This document shows, one piece after another, positions 1-9,475 of a DNA stretch of 64,000 nucleotides. The position numbers and the translations under genes were made by a program. Numbering within the stretch: the stretch's first letter is position 1; every line of letters begins with the position of its first letter. This DNA is from a candidate division KSB1 bacterium (lineage in GTDB: Bacteria > Zhuqueibacterota > Zhuqueibacteria > JANLFK01 > Oleimicrobiaceae). Under the pieces are notes generated by a model that searched no databases, was not told the origin of the DNA, and worked only from the letters and a program-made list of their open reading frames with translations. Where the stretch lies: assembly GCA_024655945.1 (NCBI GenBank), contig JANLFK010000007.1, positions 1 through 64,000 on the forward strand, read 5' to 3'.

Positions 1-452
1 GGAACACATCACCGCACCTATTTTTGCCCCTATCTTCTTAAGTTGCGGCTGCTCGTGCTCCGAGACCAGGTCACCCATTCTACGTGGCATCAGGAATTTA
101 ACTATCTTTTCTATGAATGTCAAGAAAAAAATTTAAGAAAATGTTCGCTCCTCTCCAGAATTCACGCAGGTTGTTCTCCAGGCTACTGCTTGAAGGGCGT
201 GAAGGTGCGCGTAGGCCTTGGGCGCTGCGCAAGAGCCCGACTCGCAAAACCTTTCATGCTGATTGCGAGGATAGCAAAACGGAGCGGATCATTTTGTTGC
301 GATCTTCACCGGCGCCTTGAAGGGTCAGCCTATAAACTATCAGCAAACCCCCGGCGGGCATCGCAAATGTCCGGCTTGCAGGAGCCTTTGTCCCTTGGAG
401 CCCAGGGAAGAGCTGACTGCTCCGGAGGGCTCCTTGTCGCCGGACACAAAGT
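1..452. other. Stretch without a recognised gene
   Basis: Only overlapping short open frames with no recognisable product are present. A locally A-rich patch lies near 120-145. This is probably degenerate flank of the transposase remnant that follows; no complete gene, RNA or repeat could be supported. Confidence 0.5.
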
Positions 453-827
453 TTGGCGAGACCCTTCGCGGGATTGAATCACCGGACCGCCGGCGCTTGG
501 CTGCTTCAGGAGACGCATCCGCCTCTGCGGGAGCAGCCCACTCGCCCTGAGGCAGCGGCGTTCCTGCAGCACTGGATCAGTATGGCCATGGAGTCGCAGC
601 TCCGGCCGATGCAAGAGTTCGCCTCCCTAGTCAGAAGGCATCGCGATGGGGTGCCGGCTTACTTTGAGCTTCCGATAGACAATGGCCTTGTCGAGCCAAT
701 GAATGCCAGTGCCAAGGCGATCCACATGAGGGCGCGGGGGTATCGATCGCGAGCGGTCCTTTCTACCCTGTTACTCCACTGGCTCGGCCGCCGAAAGACG
801 CCCACATTCGTCGACAAATTCGCGTGA
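453..827 (+). pseudogene. ISL3-type transposase, C-terminal remnant
   Basis: The frame reads like the last third of an ISL3-family (DDE) transposase. It has an AWLLQE stretch, a long helical segment, then PIDNGLVEPMN followed by KAIHMRARGYRS, matching the family's NG-x-x-E-x-x-N ... RRARGYR ending that carries the last catalytic acidic residue. ISL3 transposases are normally about 400 residues; here only about 110 are readable and no N-terminal zinc ribbon or first two catalytic Asp residues are found upstream. The open frame also begins without a clear start codon or ribosome site. I read it as a decayed insertion sequence at the edge of the housekeeping block. Terminal inverted repeats were not identified. 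Confidence 0.6.
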
Positions 828-957
828 GGGGCCTCTCATTTGAGGTCCTCAGAAAGGTCAGGCAAAAGGCCTTTCACTCTCCCCGGTGGCTCGAGCGCGT
901 CGCGCACGCCCATGGGGACCTCTTGCCTGACCTCTCCAACTGCTGCCGGAATTTCGC

Positions 958-986
958 TTGACGGCGCAAGGGATTTTTTGTAAATT
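958..986 (+). promoter_or_regulatory. Sigma70-like promoter
   Basis: TTGACG at 958-963, a 17-base spacer, then TAAATT at 981-986. Transcription would start near 993 and run into the terminator at 1135-1163, about 140 bases later, with no obvious ORF between. It could also serve the zinc-ribbon gene by read-through. Confidence 0.45.
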
Positions 987-1134
987 TGCAACGCCTGTCG
1001 GGAGAGCGTGGCCAAGAGGCCGTAGGTGAGTTGAGTGTGTCGTTCTTTCAGAGAGAGACGTTGAGCCACATAAGAAGCAGAAAAGGAAGCGCCTTAGCCT
1101 TGATCCTCTTGGAATTGGACCCCACCTACCAGTG

Positions 1135-1163
1135 AAGTGCACCCCAAAAGGTGCACTTTTTTT
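1135..1163 (+). terminator. Strong intrinsic terminator
   Basis: Perfect 9-bp stem AAGTGCACC (1135-1143) / GGTGCACTT (1150-1158), 6-base loop CCAAAA, followed by a T run to 1163. It faces the plus strand and lies just before the zinc-ribbon gene, so it ends whatever is transcribed from upstream. Confidence 0.85.
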
Positions 1164-1228
1164 GTGAATGGCCGGCGGCAGAGGTCGAGGAAGGTGCAAA
1201 TGGCAGACATGGAGAAGGAGGAAGCCAG

Positions 1229-1942
1229 GTGCGCGAAGAACTTCGGCTTTTGGTCAACTTGCAGGAAATCGACTCCCGCCTCCAGCAACTGGAGGCACGC
1301 AAGGGAGACCTGCCGCAGGTGGTCCAGAAGCTGGAGGGAGAGCGCCTCCAATTGGCCGCCACACTGAACGCCCACACCACGCAGACGCAGCAGTGGCAGA
1401 CGGAGAAGCGCCACGCCGAGGGGAAGCTGGCAATGCTCAGGGAGCAGCTCAAGAAGTACCAGACACAGCTCTATTCACGCGTGACGACCAATCGCGAGTA
1501 CGACGCTATAACCGCCGAGATCGAGGCAACGGAGAAGCAGATCGACGACGTCGAGATGTCCATCTTGGAGTTGGACGACCAAATCGAGAAAGTGGCTGGG
1601 GAAATTGCCGAGTTGCAACAGCGGCTGCAGCAGCTGGACGCTTCGCTCTCCGAGCGCCAAGCGGAGCTCGCGGCGCGCATGAAGGAGACTGAGGAAGAGG
1701 TGGCCCGCCTCAGCGCGCAGCGTGCCGAGCTGGTGGCGCAGCTCAACCAGCGCGTGCTGGCCCGCTACGATCGCATTCGCGCGGCTAAGGGGGGCGTGGC
1801 AGTGGTGCCGGTGCAGAATAGCGCCTGCCGCGGGTGCTTCACGACTATCCCGCCGCAGAGGAGCTTGGAGATCCGGCAGATGAAAGACCTGATCCTCTGC
1901 GAAAGCTGCGGGCGCATTTTGGTGTGGCAGGGGAACGACTGA
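1229..1942 (+). CDS. Coiled-coil protein with C4 zinc ribbon (COG1579 type)
   Basis: About 237 residues. The first ~180 are an almost continuous, Glu/Gln/Arg-rich coiled coil without Pro or Gly breaks. The C-terminus has two CxxC pairs (SACRGC and LCESCGR) about 28 residues apart, forming the C4 zinc ribbon typical of the COG1579/CT398 family. GTG at 1229 is chosen because AAGGAGG sits 7 bases upstream; the frame stays open further 5' but runs into the terminator stem. Function in this family is poorly defined: a cytoplasmic nucleic-acid- or sigma54-linked role has been proposed in other bacteria. It lies just upstream of the RNase P RNA gene. Confidence 0.85.
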   Translation: MREELRLLVNLQEIDSRLQQLEARKGDLPQVVQKLEGERLQLAATLNAHTTQTQQWQTEKRHAEGKLAMLREQLKKYQTQLYSRVTTNREYDAITAEIEATEKQIDDVEMSILELDDQIEKVAGEIAELQQRLQQLDASLSERQAELAARMKETEEEVARLSAQRAELVAQLNQRVLARYDRIRAAKGGVAVVPVQNSACRGCFTTIPPQRSLEIRQMKDLILCESCGRILVWQGND

Positions 1943-1987
1943 GCCCCGTAGGCGTCTCATGATATGGCGAGCCAAGGGAGAAGATGT

Positions 1988-2381
1988 GGGTCCAGGGCGG
2001 GTCAGACGATCGCGTCCCGTGGTAGGGCGGGATGAGGAAAGTCCGAACTCCTCAGGGCAGGATGCCTCGTAACACGAGGGTTCCGCTCTGGCGACGGAGC
2101 GGAAACGGAAAGCGCCACAGAAAACAGACCGTCTCGGCACTGCCGGGACAAGGGTGAAAAGGTGGGGTAAGAGCCCACCGCTTCGCCGGTAACGGCGGAG
2201 GCATGGCAAGCCCCATCCGGAGCAAGACCAAATAGGAGGGATGAGGCGGCCCGTCTCGATTGACCTCCGGGTAGGTCGCTAGAGGTCCGCCGCGAGGCGG
2301 ATCCCAGACAGATGATCGTCGCCCGTGGCGGGGTGACCCGCCTCGGGTACAGAATTCGGCTTATCGATCCGTTCTGGACCC
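1988..2381 (+). ncRNA. rnpB: RNase P RNA, bacterial type A
   Basis: The catalytic RNA that matures tRNA 5' ends. Conserved core blocks are readable in order: GAGGAAAGTCC near 2034, AGAAAACAGACCG near 2118, the AAGGGTGAAAAGG block near 2151 with GGGTAAGAGCCCACC after it, GCAAGCCCC near 2207, AGAGGTC near 2281 and CAGACAGATGATCG near 2307, then ACAGAATTCGGCTTAT near 2349. The ends are set by the P1 helix: 1988-2003 pairs along its whole 16-bp length with 2366-2381 (G-T wobbles included). The length of about 394 bases is normal for type A RNA. No distinct promoter was identified. Confidence 0.96.
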
Positions 2382-2422
2382 CATGACTTTTTCTGGCCGC
2401 AAGGTGGAGTGGCAACATCTTG

Positions 2423-4123
2423 ATGGAACAGAAATGGGTCTTTGAAAGCACTCAGCACAACGAAGAAGCTCGCCAGTTGGCCCGCGCCTTAGATGTGCCC
2501 GAGATTATCGGACGCCTGCTGGTGAACCGGGGCATTACCACACCTGCTGCGGCCCAGCGCTTCTTAGAGCCAAGCTTAGAGTACCTCCATGACCCCTTCC
2601 TCATGAAAGACATGGAGCGCGCGGTCGAGCGGTTGGTTAGGGCCCTGCGCAACCGCGAGCGCATCCTGGTTTATGGCGACTATGACGTGGACGGCATCAC
2701 CGCGGTCTCCATGACCTACCTCCTTCTGCGCAAATTAGGGGCCGACGTGGTCTTCTACATCCCGGATCGCCTGCGCCAAGGATATGGGTTGTCCGAGGTG
2801 GGCGTGCGGGAGGCGCATCGCGGTGGCGCCACGCTCATCGTTTCGGTGGACTGCGGCGTGACGGCCTGCCAGGAAGTGGAGCTGGCCAGTTCGCTTGGCC
2901 TGGACGTGATTATCTGTGACCACCATGAGCCGCGCACCGTCTTGCCCCAGGCCGTGGCGGTCTTGGACCCGAAGCGGTCAGACTGCACCTACCCCTTCAA
3001 AGAGCTGGCCGGCGTCGGGGTGACTTTCAAGCTGCTCCAGGCGCTTTTCACCACGCTTAACTACGACCGGGCGCTGGTCGAGGAGTTCGTGGACTATGTG
3101 GCCATCGGCAGCGCTGCGGACGTTGTGCCGCTGGTAGACGAGAATCGCATCCTGGTGGCTGAGGGGCTGACGCGCCTCAATAGTGGCCCGCGCAAGGTGG
3201 GGTTACAAGCGCTCCTGGAGACAGCTGGCCTGGCAGGCCACGAGATCGGCACCGGGCAGGTGGTCTTCATCATCGCCCCGCGCATCAATGCCGTCGGTCG
3301 CATGGGGGATGCCTTGCGCGCGGTGCGCCTGCTCACCACCGATGTGCCGCAGCAGGCGCGCAACATCGCCGCCATCCTGGAGGCGGAGAACCGCGCGCGC
3401 AAGAACATTGACGAGGACACTTTTGCCCAGGCCCTGCAGATGGTGGAAGCCGACTATGACCCGCAAGGAGACCTGGCCCTGGTGCTGGCGCATGAGGGGT
3501 GGCACCCGGGCGTGATCGGCATCGTGGCCAGTCGCATCGTGGAGCGGTACTACCGTCCCACCGTCATGGTGACGCTGGACGGCGAGGTGGGCAAGGGCTC
3601 TGCGCGCAGCATCCCCGGTTTCGACATCTACGCGGCCTTGAAGCAGTGCGAAGACCTGCTCATCGAATTCGGCGGGCACAAGTACGCCGCCGGCCTGACG
3701 GTGTGCCGGGATAACGTCGAGCGGCTGCGCGCCCGCCTGCGGGAGGTGACTGCCGCCCAGATGGAGGACGACTTGCTGGTGCCCAAGCTGCGGGTGGACG
3801 GGGAGATCCGCCTCAGCCACATCACGCCCAAGACCTTTGCCTTGCTGAAGAAGTTTGCACCTTTCGGCCCGCAGAACATGCGCCCGGTCTTTGTATCGCG
3901 CGGTCTGCAGGTGGTGGGCGAGTCACGCATCGTGGGCAACAATCACCTCAAGCTCAAGGTGCGCCAAGATGGCATCGTCATCGACGCCATAGGGTTCAAC
4001 CTGGGCGAACTCAGCTACCGGGTTGCTCCAGGGGAGGGAAATTTGGACATCGCCTACGTGATCGAAGAGAATGAATACATGGGGCGCCAGATGTTGCAAC
4101 TGCGCCTTAAGGACTTGCGGTGA
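2423..4123 (+). CDS. recJ: Single-stranded-DNA exonuclease RecJ
   Basis: A 5'-3' single-strand exonuclease of recombination and mismatch repair, about 566 residues, normal length. DHH-superfamily motifs are clear: YGDYDVDGITA (residues ~80), VDCG, then CDHHEP binding the two metal ions, and in the DHHA1 domain GGHKYAAG near residue 415. The C-terminal OB fold fits the final ~100 residues. ATG at 2423 is preferred, with AAGGTGGAG about 13 bases upstream; the TTG one codon earlier is also possible. The gene begins only 41 bases after the RNase P RNA and may share its transcript. Confidence 0.95.
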   Translation: MEQKWVFESTQHNEEARQLARALDVPEIIGRLLVNRGITTPAAAQRFLEPSLEYLHDPFLMKDMERAVERLVRALRNRERILVYGDYDVDGITAVSMTYLLLRKLGADVVFYIPDRLRQGYGLSEVGVREAHRGGATLIVSVDCGVTACQEVELASSLGLDVIICDHHEPRTVLPQAVAVLDPKRSDCTYPFKELAGVGVTFKLLQALFTTLNYDRALVEEFVDYVAIGSAADVVPLVDENRILVAEGLTRLNSGPRKVGLQALLETAGLAGHEIGTGQVVFIIAPRINAVGRMGDALRAVRLLTTDVPQQARNIAAILEAENRARKNIDEDTFAQALQMVEADYDPQGDLALVLAHEGWHPGVIGIVASRIVERYYRPTVMVTLDGEVGKGSARSIPGFDIYAALKQCEDLLIEFGGHKYAAGLTVCRDNVERLRARLREVTAAQMEDDLLVPKLRVDGEIRLSHITPKTFALLKKFAPFGPQNMRPVFVSRGLQVVGESRIVGNNHLKLKVRQDGIVIDAIGFNLGELSYRVAPGEGNLDIAYVIEENEYMGRQMLQLRLKDLR

Positions 4124-4207
4124 GCGGCCGCACCTTTTTGCTATGGAAAGGAGAAGTGGACGGACCGGACGTGACCGAAGAGCCTTCACCAGAACCAGGA
4201 GGTGACC

Positions 4208-5134
4208 ATGCACGCAGATGACGAGAAGGGCAAAATCTGGTTCAGTGGCAAGTTTGTCGATTGGAAAGATGCTACTGTGCATGTGATGTCGCACGCTCTG
4301 CACTACGGTTCGAGCGTGTTCGAGGGGGTGCGTTGCTACAAGACTCCGGAAGGGCCGGCAATTTTCCGTCTCAAAGACCACACGCGTCGGCTGTTTGATT
4401 CCGCCAAGATTTGTCGCATGGACATTCCTTTTACGCAGGATCAGATCAACCAGGCTTGCGTGGACGTGATCAAGGTGAATGGCTTAGAGTCCGCATATTT
4501 GCGGCCCATCGTCTTCCGCGGCTATGGGCAGTTGGGGGTGGACCCGCGGGGGTGCCCCATCGAGGTGGCAATCGGCGCCTTGAATTGGGGCAAGTATTTG
4601 GGGGAGGAGGCCATCAATGTCGGGGTAGACGTGCAGGTGTCGAGCTGGAGCCGCATGGCACCCAACACCTTGCCGGCCCTGGCCAAGGCAGGGGCCAACT
4701 ACCTCAATTCGCAACTCATCAAGTTGGAGGCCATCCGCAACGGGTTTGTGGAGGGGATAGCTCTGGATGTGAATGGCTATGTGAGCGAAGGGAGCGGCGA
4801 GAACATCTTCCTGGTCAGGGATGGAGTGCTCTACACCCCGCCGCTGGCAGCCTCGATTCTGCCGGGCATCAGCCGCGACTCGGTGATGGTTTTCGCGCGG
4901 GAAATGGGCATCGAGGTGCGCGAGATGATGATCCCGCGCGAGATGCTGTATGTGGCCGACGAGGTCTTTTTCACCGGCAGCGCCGCCGAAATCAGCCCCA
5001 TCAAGTCCATCGACCGCGTGCCCATCGGCAGTGGTAAACGCGGGCCGATCACGGCGCGTCTGCAGCAGCGCTTCTTCGCCTACGTCAATGGAGAGTGCGA
5101 GGACTGCTACGGCTGGCGGACGGTGGTGCGGTAG
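4208..5134 (+). CDS. ilvE: Branched-chain amino-acid aminotransferase
   Basis: A PLP-dependent fold-type IV enzyme that transaminates the keto acids of Leu, Ile and Val; 308 residues, cytoplasmic. Landmarks: [14 protein letters not shown] near residue 30, the catalytic Lys at about K160 in LAKAGANYL, and the class-IV signature [13 protein letters not shown] near 190, with [12 protein letters not shown] near 255. ATG at 4208 follows AGGAGG (4198-4203); a GTG at 4202 inside that site is less likely. It sits 84 bases after recJ and 36 before nusB, same strand. D-amino-acid aminotransferase and aminodeoxychorismate lyase share the fold, but the length and motifs fit IlvE best. Confidence 0.93.
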   Translation: MHADDEKGKIWFSGKFVDWKDATVHVMSHALHYGSSVFEGVRCYKTPEGPAIFRLKDHTRRLFDSAKICRMDIPFTQDQINQACVDVIKVNGLESAYLRPIVFRGYGQLGVDPRGCPIEVAIGALNWGKYLGEEAINVGVDVQVSSWSRMAPNTLPALAKAGANYLNSQLIKLEAIRNGFVEGIALDVNGYVSEGSGENIFLVRDGVLYTPPLAASILPGISRDSVMVFAREMGIEVREMMIPREMLYVADEVFFTGSAAEISPIKSIDRVPIGSGKRGPITARLQQRFFAYVNGECEDCYGWRTVVR

Positions 5135-5170
5135 GGAGTGAAGCTTCGAGCTCTTTGACGGGTAGTGGTC

Positions 5171-5638
5171 ATGGTTCACACACGGCGGGCGGCACGGGAA
5201 TTGGCGCTCCGTGCTCTTTATGCTGCTGAGCTGACCGGCCGCAGCGCCCCCGAGGTGCTGGCTGACCCCTTGGTCATGCGCCGGGTTGACGGGCAACTTG
5301 TAGAGTTCATCAACCGCCTGGTGACCCTGACCTTACAACACCGCGAGGAGCTCGACGCCTACATCATCGCCAAGACCACCAACTGGGATTTTGCCCGGCT
5401 GGCAGTCATCGACAAGATTCTCCTGCGTATGGCTGTGTGCGAATTCCTGCACTTCGAGGACATCCCGCCCAAGGTGAGCATCGATGAGGCCATCGAGATC
5501 TCCCGCAAGTACAGCACCGAAAAGAGCGACAAGTTTGTCAACGGCATCTTGGACGCGGTGCTCAACGAGCTGCAGGCGCGTGACATGATCGTCAAGAGCG
5601 GGCGGGGCCTATTGGACCATTCACCCCATGCGGATTGA
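5171..5638 (+). CDS. nusB: Transcription antitermination protein NusB
   Basis: An all-helical RNA-binding factor that, with NusE/S10, binds boxA for rRNA antitermination; about 155 residues. The start has the family's RRAARELALRALY segment. The C-terminal half has WDFARLAVIDKILLRMA, PPKVSIDEAIEISRKY and SDKFVNGILDAV, the most conserved NusB block. ATG at 5171 is chosen over the GTG two codons upstream; the Shine-Dalgarno is weak. Placement between ilvE and secA on the same strand suggests a housekeeping transcript. Confidence 0.93.
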   Translation: MVHTRRAARELALRALYAAELTGRSAPEVLADPLVMRRVDGQLVEFINRLVTLTLQHREELDAYIIAKTTNWDFARLAVIDKILLRMAVCEFLHFEDIPPKVSIDEAIEISRKYSTEKSDKFVNGILDAVLNELQARDMIVKSGRGLLDHSPHAD

Positions 5639-5711
5639 ACTTCTGCCGCAGAGGGGCGTACAACACCTAGAGCTGCGACGCATTACGGGCAGATCAGGGA
5701 AGTAACTTCGC

Positions 5712-8700
5712 ATGGCGAACCTACTGACAAAGCTATTTGGCGACAAACACACGCGCGATGTGGCGCGCATCATGCCCATCGTGCAGCAGATCAACGCCAT
5801 CTACGAGACCTTGCACGAGCTCGCCGACGAGCAACTGCGCGACAAGACCAACCAGTTCCGCAGGCGCATTCAGGAAGCGACCGCCGAGGTGAGGGCCAAG
5901 CTGAATGAGCGGCGCGCCCTGCTGACCACCGACGCGATGGAGGGCGAGGAAGCGGTGCTCAAGGTGGACGCCGAGTCCTTACGCCAGGAAATCGCGGCCT
6001 TGGAGAAGGAAGAAAACGAGATCATCGCGCGTGTGCTGGATGAGATCCTCCCCGAGGCTTACGCGGTGGTCAAGGAGGCCTGCCGCCGGCTGGTGGGCAA
6101 GACCTGGAAGGTCTGCGACCACGACATCACCTGGGACATGGTGCCCTTTGACGTGCAGCTCATCGGCGCCGTGGTGCTCCACCAGGGCAAAATTGCGGAG
6201 ATGGCCACAGGCGAAGGCAAGACCTTGGTGGCCACGATGCCCCTCTACCTGAACGCCCTGGCCGGCAAAGGGGCGCACCTGGTGACGGTCAACGACTACC
6301 TGGCCAGGCGCGACTGCGAGTGGATGGGCGAAATCTACAAGTTCTTGGGCCTGACGGTACACTACATCGCCAGCGACATGGAGCCAGAGCGGCGGCGGCG
6401 CGCCTACAACTGTGATATCACCTACGGCACCAACAACGAATTTGGCTTCGACTACCTGCGCGACAACATGGCCATCCGCCGCGAGGACCAGGTGCAACGC
6501 GGCCATTACTATGCCATCGTCGACGAGGTGGACTCGGTGCTCATCGACGAGGCGCGCACGCCATTGATCATCTCCGGCGCCGTAGAACATTCCACCAACC
6601 TCTTTGCCGAGCTCAAGCCCCGCGTCGAGCAGTTGGTGAAGAGCCAGACTCTATTGGTCAACCGCCTGGTGGCCGAGGCCGAGCAGCTCCTGGAGAAGGG
6701 GCAAGAATACGAGGCAGGCATCAAGCTGCTGCAGGCGCTGCGCGGCGCGCCGAAAAACAAGCGGCTGGCCAAAATCCTGCAGGAAGTGGGCGTCAGGAGG
6801 CTCATCCAGAAGGTCGAGACCGACCACATGCGCGACAAGCGCATGCACGAGATCGACGAGGAGCTGTACTTCTCCATCGACGAGAAGAGCCATGTGATCG
6901 ACCTCACCGAGAAAGGGCGCCAGGCGCTGTCGCCCAACGACCCGGAGATGTTCGTCCTCCCGGACCTGGCCGAAGGCATGGGGCAGATCGAAAACGATCC
7001 CACGCTGTCGCCGGAAGAGAAGGCGGAGCGGAGGGCGCGTCTCGAGGAGGAGTACGGCATCAAGAGCGAGCGCATCCAGAACATCTCGCAGCTACTGCGT
7101 GCCTACTCCCTCTTCGAACGGGACGTCGAATACGTGGTCTCCGAGGACGGCCGGGTGATCATCGTCGACGAGTTCACCGGCCGGCTGATGCCGGGGCGGC
7201 GCTACAGCGACGGCCTGCACCAGGCCATCGAGGCCAAGGAGGGGGTGCGCATCGAGCGCGAAACGCAGACCCTGGCCACCATCACGCTGCAGAACTTTTT
7301 CCGCCTCTACCACAAATTGGCGGGCATGACCGGCACGGCGGTGACCGAGGCTGCGGAGTTTTGGGAGATCTACAAGCTCGACGTGGTGGTCATCCCCACC
7401 AACGAGCCGGTACGCCGCATCGACTATGAGGACCGCATCTACCGCACCAAGCGGGAGAAGTACAACGCGGTCATCGAGGAGATTGCGGCCATGCATGCGG
7501 CGCGTCGTCCGGTGCTGGTGGGTACCGTCTCGGTGGAGGTGTCCGAGACGCTGAGCCGCATGCTCAAGCGGCGGGGCATCCCGCACAATGTGCTGAACGC
7601 AAAGCATCACCAGCGCGAGGCGGAGATTATCGCCCGTGCCGGGCAGCCGGGGGCCGTCACCATCGCCACCAACATGGCCGGCCGCGGCACGGACATCAAG
7701 CTTGGCGCCGGAGTAGTCAAGCACCCTAATTGCGCGCTGGTGCGCCCGGACCCAGGGTCTGAGCCGTGCCCGTACCTGGAGGAGTACGACTGCTACAACG
7801 AGGTGCCGTGTGGGTTGCACATCCTGGGCACCGAGCGGCACGAGGCACGGCGCATCGATCGCCAGCTGCGCGGGCGGGCGGGTCGGCAAGGCGACCCTGG
7901 CTCCTCTCGCTTCTACTTGTCCTTAGAAGACGATCTCATGCGCCTGTTCGGCTCGGAGCGCATCGCCGGCATCATGGACCGGCTGGGGGTGCAGGAAGGC
8001 GAGGTCATCACCCATCCCATGGTCTCCAAGTCCATCGAGCGGGCGCAAAAGCGGGTGGAGGAGCACAATTTTGACATCCGCAAGCACCTCCTGGAATATG
8101 ACGACGTGATGAACCAGCAGCGCGAAGTGGTCTACAACCGCCGCAACTATGCCCTCGGCGGCCAAAACCTGCGCGAAGACGTCCTGGAGATGATGGAGGA
8201 GGTGATCGAAGACCGCGTCGATGAACACGCCGCGGAGAGCCCATATCCTGAGGACTGGAACTGGAACGGCCTCAACCAGGACTTGCGGCGCGTCTTCTTG
8301 ACCACGGTGACGCGCGAGGAGTTCGAGGGCGATCGCATCAGCCGCGAGGAGCTCATCGACAGGATCCGCGGCAAGACGATGGCCCTCTACGAGGCCAAGG
8401 AGAAGGCCCTGGGTGGAGGCCTCATGCGCCAGTTGGAGCGCTTTGCCATTCTACGTGCCATCGACGAGCAGTGGCGGGACCACCTCTATTCCATGGACGT
8501 GATGAAGGAGGGCATCGGCCTGCGCGCCTACGGGCAGAAGGACCCACTGATCGAGTACAAGAGCGAGGCCTTCAAGATGTTCTCCGAAATGTTGGCGCGT
8601 ACCAACGAGGCGGTCTTGGAGATGGTGTTCAAGGCGCAGGTGCAGGTGGCGCCTCCCCAGCCAGTGCGCCGCATGCCGGCCCAGGTAAGCGCCGTTCACG

Positions 8701-8867
8701 CTGCTACCACCGGCATGGGCTTGCGTCACCCCGCAGGGCCCGAGGGGGCGCCGGAGCCAGGCAAGCGCCAGCCGATCAGAGTGGGCGCAAAGGTGGGTCG
8801 CAATGACCCTTGCCCATGTGGAAGTGGCAAAAAGTACAAAAAGTGCTGCGGAGCGGGCGTGCATTGA
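5712..8867 (+). CDS. secA: Preprotein translocase ATPase SecA
   Basis: The motor ATPase of Sec export. 1051 residues, longer than the ~850-900 of model SecA. Walker A is MATGEGKT near residue 165, the DEAD-like box VDEVDSVLIDEA near 270, and the NBD2 motif GRGTDIKLG starts near 657 with QLRGRAGRQGDPG further on. The C-terminal SEC-C zinc motif (CPCGSGKKYKKCC) is intact and would bind SecB or ribosome. Two inserts explain the length: a helical one at about residues 300-390, and one at 666-700 with four Cys (674, 686, 694, 700) just before GLHILGTE. The start ATG follows GGGAAGTAACTTCGC, a weak ribosome site. The gene stands alone between nusB and the smg-like gene. Confidence 0.97.
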   Translation: MANLLTKLFGDKHTRDVARIMPIVQQINAIYETLHELADEQLRDKTNQFRRRIQEATAEVRAKLNERRALLTTDAMEGEEAVLKVDAESLRQEIAALEKEENEIIARVLDEILPEAYAVVKEACRRLVGKTWKVCDHDITWDMVPFDVQLIGAVVLHQGKIAEMATGEGKTLVATMPLYLNALAGKGAHLVTVNDYLARRDCEWMGEIYKFLGLTVHYIASDMEPERRRRAYNCDITYGTNNEFGFDYLRDNMAIRREDQVQRGHYYAIVDEVDSVLIDEARTPLIISGAVEHSTNLFAELKPRVEQLVKSQTLLVNRLVAEAEQLLEKGQEYEAGIKLLQALRGAPKNKRLAKILQEVGVRRLIQKVETDHMRDKRMHEIDEELYFSIDEKSHVIDLTEKGRQALSPNDPEMFVLPDLAEGMGQIENDPTLSPEEKAERRARLEEEYGIKSERIQNISQLLRAYSLFERDVEYVVSEDGRVIIVDEFTGRLMPGRRYSDGLHQAIEAKEGVRIERETQTLATITLQNFFRLYHKLAGMTGTAVTEAAEFWEIYKLDVVVIPTNEPVRRIDYEDRIYRTKREKYNAVIEEIAAMHAARRPVLVGTVSVEVSETLSRMLKRRGIPHNVLNAKHHQREAEIIARAGQPGAVTIATNMAGRGTDIKLGAGVVKHPNCALVRPDPGSEPCPYLEEYDCYNEVPCGLHILGTERHEARRIDRQLRGRAGRQGDPGSSRFYLSLEDDLMRLFGSERIAGIMDRLGVQEGEVITHPMVSKSIERAQKRVEEHNFDIRKHLLEYDDVMNQQREVVYNRRNYALGGQNLREDVLEMMEEVIEDRVDEHAAESPYPEDWNWNGLNQDLRRVFLTTVTREEFEGDRISREELIDRIRGKTMALYEAKEKALGGGLMRQLERFAILRAIDEQWRDHLYSMDVMKEGIGLRAYGQKDPLIEYKSEAFKMFSEMLARTNEAVLEMVFKAQVQVAPPQPVRRMPAQVSAVHAATTGMGLRHPAGPEGAPEPGKRQPIRVGAKVGRNDPCPCGSGKKYKKCCGAGVH

Positions 8868-8919
8868 CCACCTGCAGGCATGAAGGTTGCGGAGTCAGGC
8901 AGCGGGAACAATAAAGCTC

Positions 8920-8947
8920 TTGTATTTGGCCGAATTTCCTGTATATT
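8920..8947 (+). promoter_or_regulatory. Candidate promoter for smg-like/topA
   Basis: TTGTAT at 8920-8925, 16-base spacer, TATATT at 8942-8947. It falls in the short gap after secA and would start transcription near 8954, which argues for a translation start at GTG 8987 rather than GTG 8957. Confidence 0.4.
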
Positions 8948-8986
8948 TGCAAATGGGTGAAGCATCCCCCCACCTCCGTCGTAATT

Positions 8987-9454
8987 GTGAAAGGACGTGC
9001 CATCGAAAGGTTAGTTGAAATCCTGGTGTACATCATGAGCGAGGCGCGGGGCAGCGGCTTCGGGGTCGAGCGCCTGCGAAGCCTGTCCAGCGACTTGCTC
9101 AAGCAGGGCTACACCGAGAGCGAAATCGACCTTGCTTTCTCCTGGCTGTTCGAGAAGGCGGGCTGTAACTATGAGAACCTCAGTGCCATCCGCACTCCCA
9201 TGTCGCTGTACCGTGTGCTGCATGCCGCAGAAAAAATGGTTATCAGGCCGGAAGCTTACAGCTACCTTTTGCAGTTGCGGCAACTCGGCCTGATCGATGA
9301 CCAGCAGCTGGAAGAAGCAATCGAGCGGGCCATGCAGATGGGCGTCAGCCCCGTGGATACCGAAGACATCAAGGAGATCGCCGCCACCGTCATGTTCGAC
9401 GCCGACTCTTTTACCGGCGGGTATCTGTTCAATGACACGCAAATGGGCAATTGA
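8987..9454 (+). CDS. Smg/DUF494 family protein
   Basis: About 155 residues, all-helical by appearance. It matches the Smg (DUF494) family: an N-terminal ERLVEILVYIM segment, a middle QGYTESEIDLAFSWLF, and a C-terminal block on the family's pattern. The function is not established; in proteobacteria smg lies between smf/dprA and topA, and here it again precedes topA by 21 bases, so the linkage itself supports the call. The frame is open from GTG 8957; GTG 8987 is preferred because of the promoter position, but neither start has a clear Shine-Dalgarno. Confidence 0.8.
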   Translation: MKGRAIERLVEILVYIMSEARGSGFGVERLRSLSSDLLKQGYTESEIDLAFSWLFEKAGCNYENLSAIRTPMSLYRVLHAAEKMVIRPEAYSYLLQLRQLGLIDDQQLEEAIERAMQMGVSPVDTEDIKEIAATVMFDADSFTGGYLFNDTQMGN

Positions 9455-9475
9455 GCCCCGTGAAGCGGACAGGGC

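Larger units (their letters stand above)
828..1228. other. Gene-free stretch between IS remnant and zinc-ribbon gene
   Basis: No coding frame here looks real: the minus-strand frames have no recognisable motifs. It holds a sigma70-like promoter (958-986) and an intrinsic terminator (1135-1163), both on the plus strand, and the ribosome site of the next gene (AAGGAGG at 1215-1221). Confidence 0.5.

Noticed and set aside
958-1163. 6S RNA
   Set aside because: The ends do not pair into the long closing helix expected of 6S; only a short internal pairing was found.
7092-7889. Long minus-strand ORF opposite secA
   Set aside because: Antisense shadow of a clear SecA gene; no motifs, and composition follows the plus frame.
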